Assembly (NCBI GenBank): GCA_002493945.1
Contig: DLAL01000060.1
Coordinates: 1-35,362, forward strand
Direction of reading: 5' to 3'
Length of the DNA: 35,362 nt
DNA from: Porphyromonadaceae bacterium UBA7048
GTDB lineage: Bacteria > Bacteroidota > Bacteroidia > Bacteroidales > Muribaculaceae
The position numbers were made by a program, and so were the translations under genes. Below the pieces are notes generated by a model. The model did not search any database and was not told where the DNA came from. It saw nothing but the letters and a program-made list of their open reading frames with translations. Positions 31,534 to 35,362 of this stretch are shown piece by piece. Positions within the stretch are counted from its first letter, which is position 1. The number at the start of each line of letters is the position of its first letter.

Positions 31534-32699
31534 CGCGCATAGTCCGGCTTCTCTGCCTGCTCCTCCTCTGCATACTCGGCACCGCCTCCTCGGGCGCTGT
31601 CGGGTCCGACACCACCGTGTACTTCGTCAACGTCTACGCAGGCCCTGAGGTCTACGAACTCGACGGACACTCGGCCATCCTCGTCGACATCAAGGGCCGC
31701 GAGCCGGTGGCGTACAACTACGGAGTCTTCGACTTCAACGCGCCCAACTTCATCTACCGCTTCGTCAAGGGCGAGACCGACTACATGGCCGTCGCCGTGC
31801 CCTGGCACTGGTTCATGAGGGAGTATGTGGCCCGTCACCGGCGTGTGGTGGCTCATGAACTCAACTTCGACTCCGCACAGAAAGCCCGTCTTCTGTCACT
31901 GCTCGAAGAGAACGTGAAGCCCGAAAACGCCACATACCGCTACAATTACGTCAAGGACAACTGCGCCACGCGTCCCCTGCGTGCCGTGGAGCTGGCTGCC
32001 GGCGATTCGCTCGTGCTGAGCCGCCCTGACAGCGCCCCGGCGCCCACCTTCCGCAGCATCATGCGCAAGGCCCACGCCGACTATCCGTGGTATCAGTTCG
32101 GCATCGACCTCGCTCTCGGCCCGGGCATCGACTATCCTCTCACCGACCGCGAGACCACGTTCTCGCCCCTCGAACTTGACGCCATGCTGCCGACAGCCAC
32201 CGTGGCAGGGCGGCCGCTGACTGTGCGCAGCGAGGTGCTGACGCCCTTCGGCGCTGACGACGCCAAGGCAGGCCCTACGCCGTGGTATCTGACTCCCGTC
32301 TTCGCAGGCTGGGCGCTCTTTGCCGTGGGTCTGCTGCTGACCGTGCGCGACCTGCGCCGCCGCAGGCTCTGCCGCATCTTCGACGCCCTGTGGTTCGGCC
32401 TCGAGGGCCTTACGGGCTGCGTCCTGACCTTCCTCATCTTCATATCGGTGCACGAGGCCACCTCGCCCAACTGGCTCTATCTGTGGCTCAATCCACTCTG
32501 CCTGCTCGTGCCCGTCTGCGCATGGATGAAGAACTCGCGCCGTCTTCTCACCGCCTACCACATCGCCGACATAGTCCTGCTCGCGGCGCTGGCCGTCATC
32601 TGGGCCGCAGGCGTGCAGTCGCCGAACCCGGCCTTCATCCCGCTGATGCTTATCCCCCTCATGCGCTCCGGCGCCTACCTTGTCCTGCGGCGCGGATAG
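31530..32699 (+). CDS. DUF4105 / Lnb N-terminal-domain membrane protein
   Basis: 389 residues. A signal anchor or signal peptide covers about 5-24 (VRLLCLLLLCILGTASSGAV). Residues 28-180 match the DUF4105 domain, now named after Lnb, an enterococcal enzyme that moves an acyl chain within lipoproteins; its papain-like catalytic pair is visible as H47 (LDGHSAILVD) and C145 (VKDNCATRP). The C-terminal third has about five transmembrane helices (from PVFAGWALFAVGLLL, near 252, to the end). The architecture, a periplasmic thiol domain with membrane helices, fits a lipoprotein N-acyltransferase or another acyl-transfer enzyme; this is inference from family. Overlaps queE by 4 bases; last gene of its transcript. 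Confidence 0.8.
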   Translation: MTRIVRLLCLLLLCILGTASSGAVGSDTTVYFVNVYAGPEVYELDGHSAILVDIKGREPVAYNYGVFDFNAPNFIYRFVKGETDYMAVAVPWHWFMREYVARHRRVVAHELNFDSAQKARLLSLLEENVKPENATYRYNYVKDNCATRPLRAVELAAGDSLVLSRPDSAPAPTFRSIMRKAHADYPWYQFGIDLALGPGIDYPLTDRETTFSPLELDAMLPTATVAGRPLTVRSEVLTPFGADDAKAGPTPWYLTPVFAGWALFAVGLLLTVRDLRRRRLCRIFDALWFGLEGLTGCVLTFLIFISVHEATSPNWLYLWLNPLCLLVPVCAWMKNSRRLLTAYHIADIVLLAALAVIWAAGVQSPNPAFIPLMLIPLMRSGAYLVLRRG

Positions 32700-32738
32700 G
32701 GGCTGAGGGGCAAGGTCTATACACAACCCTCTCACCAC

Positions 32739-32753
32739 TTTTTGATACAAAAA
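32739..32753. other. Short AT palindrome after the Lnb-like gene
   Basis: TTTTTG (32739-32744) and CAAAAA (32748-32753) are exact reverse complements around ATA. They are nested within CTCACC (32731-32736) and GGTGAG (32762-32767). This could be a weak 3'-end hairpin, but it lacks the GC stem and T-run of a good intrinsic terminator. Confidence 0.3.
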
Positions 32754-32793
32754 ATCTGCGAGGTGAGATTCCGGCGGAATTTTGACTTGCTCC

Positions 32794-32818
32794 GATTCAG
32801 ACATGATTCAGATTCAGA
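32794..32818. repeat. Three GATTCAGA direct repeats upstream of a promoter
   Basis: GATTCAGA occurs at 32794-32801, 32805-32812 and 32811-32818, spaced 11 and 6 bases. The last copy ends 38 bases before the -7 box at 32857. This is a position where an activator could bind, though chance is not excluded. Confidence 0.4.
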
Positions 32819-32856
32819 AAAACGGAAGAAATAGTGCATTTTTCTGCCGATTTTGC

Positions 32857-32864
32857 TAACTTTG
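32857..32864 (+). promoter_or_regulatory. Bacteroidota-type -7 box for the alkaline-phosphatase-fold gene
   Basis: TAACTTTG matches TAnnTTTG, in the same GC-TAACTTTGC context as two other promoters in the window. The -33 element is not clear. The start would be near 32871, leaving a leader of about 95 bases before ATG 32967. Confidence 0.6.
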
Positions 32865-32966
32865 CACTGATTTTGGTGTTATTAGCGATAAGGGTCTGCT
32901 ATGCCCTGAGGCTATACGCCACACGCAAAATCACATAACCAATTGAGTATCAAGCGTAAAATATCC

Positions 32967-34568
32967 ATGACTCCGTGCGTACCGAGGCTCTTCATCGCCT
33001 TGGTGGCATCTGTCGCGAGCTTCGGCATCGCCGCTTCGAATCCCGAACAGGCGCGTCTGCTCGTGAGCATTGTCGTGGACGGACTCGACAACGACTACCT
33101 CCAGCTGCTCCGCGACCGCTTCGGCGAAGGCGGATTCAGGCGACTCGAGCGTGAGGGCGCCGTGATACTCAACGTCGACTACGGTCCCGGCATCGACGCC
33201 GCGGCGGCCACCGCCACCCTCATGAGCGGCGCATCACCCTCGACCTCAGGCATCGGTGGTGCCGCACGATACGACCGCGACGCCTTCCGCGAGGTGAGCG
33301 TATATGCCGCTCCTGACGGAGAATTCACGTCGACCGCCTTCACCCCGGCCACTCTGCGCGTCAGTACCGTGGCCGACGAAGCGCGCATAGCCGCCGGCGG
33401 TGTCAACGTGGTGTACGCCGTCGCCCCGTCGCCCGAGCAGGCCATAGCCCTGGCAGGACATGCCGCCAACACGGCGCTGTGGCTCGATGTCAAGTCGGGC
33501 AACTGGACCACTTCCAGCTACTACAAGGAGATGCCCGTGGCCATCGCCACGCGCAACCGCACCAATCCCCTCACCACTCGGCTCGACACCATGTCGTGGA
33601 CGCCGTCGCTTGCGCCGGCCGACTATCCCGCCGTGCCCGAGCACCTGGCGCACTACCCCTTCAGATACGTATTTCCCCGCTCCAGGGCCGACCGCCTCGA
33701 CATGTTCGAGGCATCGCCGCTGGTCAACCGCGAGGTGACCCTCGTGGCCTCCGACATACTCCGCACCCTCAAGGTGGGACAGCACGAAGGCGTCACCGAC
33801 GTGCTCAACCTCGGATACTCTCTCAAGCCCTTCACCTTCGGCAAGAATCCCGACACACGCGTGGAGCTGATGGACGCCTATGTGAAGCTCGACCGCAATC
33901 TCGAGCAGCTCTTCGCCGACATCGACAGCCGCGTGGGAGCCGGCAACTCGGTCATCATGCTTGCCGCCACGCCTCCGTCCAACCGCAGCCGGCGCGACGA
34001 CGAGCAGTGGGGCATACCTTTCGGCGAGTTCTCCACGCGCCGGGCGGCATCCCTGCTCAACATGTATCTCATAGCCCTCTACGGCAACGGCGAATACGTC
34101 ACCGGATGCCACCGCGGGCAGTTCTATCTCAACCATAAACTCCTTCAGGAGAAGTCTCTGAACGAGCGCACCGTCCGCACCATGGCGGCGGCCTTCCTCA
34201 TCCGCATGCACGGCGTGGACCGTGTCTACACCCTCGACCAGGTGGTCGAAGGCACAGCCGGAGAGCAGGCCGAGGCTCTGCGCCGCAACACCGTCGTCAG
34301 CGATGCCGGCGACCTTCTCCTCACCGTGGCTCCCGGCTACGAGCTGGTCGACGACTACCATGCCGCCGCTCCGGCCGGACGCATACAGATGGTAGAGCGC
34401 AGCGGCGCCACCACCGCTCCGGTGTTCATCCTCGCCCCCGGCGTCGATGCCCAGACCATAGGCACCGTCACCGACGCGCGCGCCATAGCACCCACGGTAT
34501 GCCGGATACTGAGAATACGGTCGCCGAACGGCGCATCGGCAGCTCCAGTGCACCTGAAGAAAAAATAA
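32967..34568 (+). CDS. Secreted alkaline-phosphatase-fold protein lacking catalytic residues (probable pseudoenzyme)
   Basis: 533 residues from ATG 32967; an in-frame TTG at 32943 is possible but would lengthen the signal peptide awkwardly. Signal peptide about 1-23 (RLFIALVASVASFGIAAS). The rest follows the PafA-type phosphatase pattern (VSIVVDGLDNDYL, FGEGGFRRLEREGA, SGASPSTSGIGG, YVKLDRNLEQLF, APTVCRIL). Of the PafA metal and nucleophile residues only D38 remains; by eye the nucleophile Thr becomes A78, the Asp/His of the D-x3-H motif become S285 and F289, the DH of TADHG becomes T335-P336, and the last His becomes T483. Phosphatase activity is therefore unlikely. It may bind a ligand or act as a structural periplasmic factor. 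Own promoter; secA follows after 116 bases with its own. Confidence 0.85.
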   Translation: MTPCVPRLFIALVASVASFGIAASNPEQARLLVSIVVDGLDNDYLQLLRDRFGEGGFRRLEREGAVILNVDYGPGIDAAAATATLMSGASPSTSGIGGAARYDRDAFREVSVYAAPDGEFTSTAFTPATLRVSTVADEARIAAGGVNVVYAVAPSPEQAIALAGHAANTALWLDVKSGNWTTSSYYKEMPVAIATRNRTNPLTTRLDTMSWTPSLAPADYPAVPEHLAHYPFRYVFPRSRADRLDMFEASPLVNREVTLVASDILRTLKVGQHEGVTDVLNLGYSLKPFTFGKNPDTRVELMDAYVKLDRNLEQLFADIDSRVGAGNSVIMLAATPPSNRSRRDDEQWGIPFGEFSTRRAASLLNMYLIALYGNGEYVTGCHRGQFYLNHKLLQEKSLNERTVRTMAAAFLIRMHGVDRVYTLDQVVEGTAGEQAEALRRNTVVSDAGDLLLTVAPGYELVDDYHAAAPAGRIQMVERSGATTAPVFILAPGVDAQTIGTVTDARAIAPTVCRILRIRSPNGASAAPVHLKKK

Positions 34569-34600
34569 GGGCCTCCTGCCTGATTTTCACCGATTTTTCG

Positions 34601-34608
34601 TAACTTTG
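34601..34608 (+). promoter_or_regulatory. Bacteroidota-type -7 box for secA
   Basis: TAACTTTG matches TAnnTTTG and lies 33 bases after the preceding stop. The -33 element is weak. The leader would run from about 34615 to the ATG at 34685 and is AT-rich near the start codon (AAAAGAAAAACACCATAT). Confidence 0.6.
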
Positions 34609-34684
34609 CCGATACAGTGCCGGACACGGCTCTGCGGCTATACCGTATCTTCATTATTCACGCATTAAAAGAAAAACACCATAT

Positions 34685-35362
34685 ATGTCATTCACCTCAT
34701 TCCTGAAGAAGGTCTTCGGCGACAAATCGACCCGCGACCTCAAGGCCATCGCCCCCATCCTTCAGAAAATCAAAGATAAATATCCCGAAGTACAGCAGCT
34801 CGACAACGACGGTCTCCGCCGCCGCATCGACGACGTCCGCGCCGACATCGCGCTCGCCGTCAAGGAAGACAACGATGCCGTGGCACAGCTCCGCACCGAA
34901 GTCGAGGAACTTCCCTTCGAGAAGCGCCAGCCCCTGTGGGACCGCATCGACGCACATGAGAAGAAAATCCTCGACATCATCGAAGACAAGCTTAACGAGC
35001 ACCTTCCCGTGGTATTCGCCGTCGTCCGCGAGACCGCCGCGCGTTTCGCCGCATCCGACACCATCGAGGTGACGGCCACCGACTTCGACCGCGAGCTTGC
35101 CGGTCAGGGCCGCGAATTCGTATCAATCGAGGGCGACAAGGCCATATGGAAGAACCACTGGATGGCCGGCGGCAACGACCTCAAGTGGGACATGGCGCAC
35201 TACGACGTGCAGCTCATCGGCGGCATCGTCCTGACTCAGGGCAAAATCGCCGAGATGGCCACAGGTGAAGGCAAGACCCTCGTGGCCACCCTCCCCGTGT
35301 TCCTCCGCTCGCTCTCGGGCCGCGGCGTGCATGTGGTGACCGTCAACGACTACCTGGCCAAG
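34685..35362 (+). CDS. secA: Preprotein translocase ATPase SecA (3' end cut off)
   Basis: Motor of the Sec export system. Only the first 226 residues are in the window; the frame is open at the right edge. The N-terminus MSFTSFLKKVFGDKSTRDLK is the usual start. Residues about 65-130 carry an insert, seen in Bacteroidota SecA, between the first helices and the ATPase core, with an acidic, helical composition. Walker A is MATGEGKT, near residue 195-202, followed by LVATLPVFLRSLSGRGVHVV and TVNDYLAK, typical of NBD1. The C-terminal domains lie outside the window. Transcribed from its own promoter. Confidence 0.97.
   Translation, partial: MSFTSFLKKVFGDKSTRDLKAIAPILQKIKDKYPEVQQLDNDGLRRRIDDVRADIALAVKEDNDAVAQLRTEVEELPFEKRQPLWDRIDAHEKKILDIIEDKLNEHLPVVFAVVRETAARFAASDTIEVTATDFDRELAGQGREFVSIEGDKAIWKNHWMAGGNDLKWDMAHYDVQLIGGIVLTQGKIAEMATGEGKTLVATLPVFLRSLSGRGVHVVTVNDYLAK

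Noticed and set aside
1..35362. CRISPR arrays, insertion sequences, phage genes, tRNA or rRNA genes
   Set aside because: No regularly spaced repeats, transposase or integrase motifs, terminal inverted repeats with target duplications, or tRNA-like cloverleaf patterns were found on either strand.

Overview
The window looks like a chromosomal segment of a GC-rich Bacteroidales, most likely a gut Muribaculaceae-type genome. The evidence for this is family content restricted to or typical of Bacteroidota (GldH, PorX, DUF4831, a Lnb/DUF4105-type membrane protein, an RNase Y-RicT pair), six promoter boxes matching the Bacteroidota -7 consensus TAnnTTTG, and AT-rich start contexts without strong Shine-Dalgarno sequences. 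The genus is an inference. Every gene I can support lies on the + strand. No insertion sequence, prophage, CRISPR array, tRNA or rRNA was seen, and base composition is even apart from the short AT-rich spacers.

Layout: (1) 1-523 is the 3' end of an AAA-ATPase-like/PD-(D/E)XK protein, closed by a terminator. (2) A promoter at about 652 starts dnaE, trxA, nnr, a DUF4831 protein, a secreted esterase, recF, a DUF721 (DciA-like) protein and a thioesterase, mixing replication/repair with housekeeping genes. (3) A promoter at 10443 starts ptb-buk, a glycerophosphodiester phosphodiesterase, porX, tsaE and birA, the last four chained by ATGA stop/start overlaps. (4) A promoter at 16291, flanked by a perfect 10-bp inverted repeat, starts a tripartite RND efflux pump that ends in a strong terminator at 22447-22490. 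(5) A canonical promoter at 22770-22801 starts a small coiled-coil gene, zapA, a structured non-coding RNA (probably 6S RNA), rny, ricT, gldH, a HAD hydrolase, an M24 peptidase, a CCA-adding-type nucleotidyltransferase, queD, queE and a Lnb-like membrane protein. (6) A promoter at 32857 drives an alkaline-phosphatase-fold protein. (7) A promoter at 34601 drives secA, which runs off the window end.

Points most worth following: the alkaline-phosphatase-fold protein before secA keeps the fold but has lost the nucleophile and all but one metal ligand, so it looks like a secreted pseudoenzyme. The second alkaline-phosphatase-superfamily protein in the window, PorX, keeps its metal ligands. rny and ricT are 3 bases apart, which points to a Bacteroidota version of the RNase Y-RicT partnership known from Bacillus, with a structured RNA encoded just upstream. 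The RND permease carries about 72 extra residues with two added hydrophobic helices. Butyrate kinase has a C-terminal extension of about 55-60 residues. Nnr has a degraded epimerase motif but an intact dehydratase domain.

All family calls come from reading motifs by eye. No database search was run.
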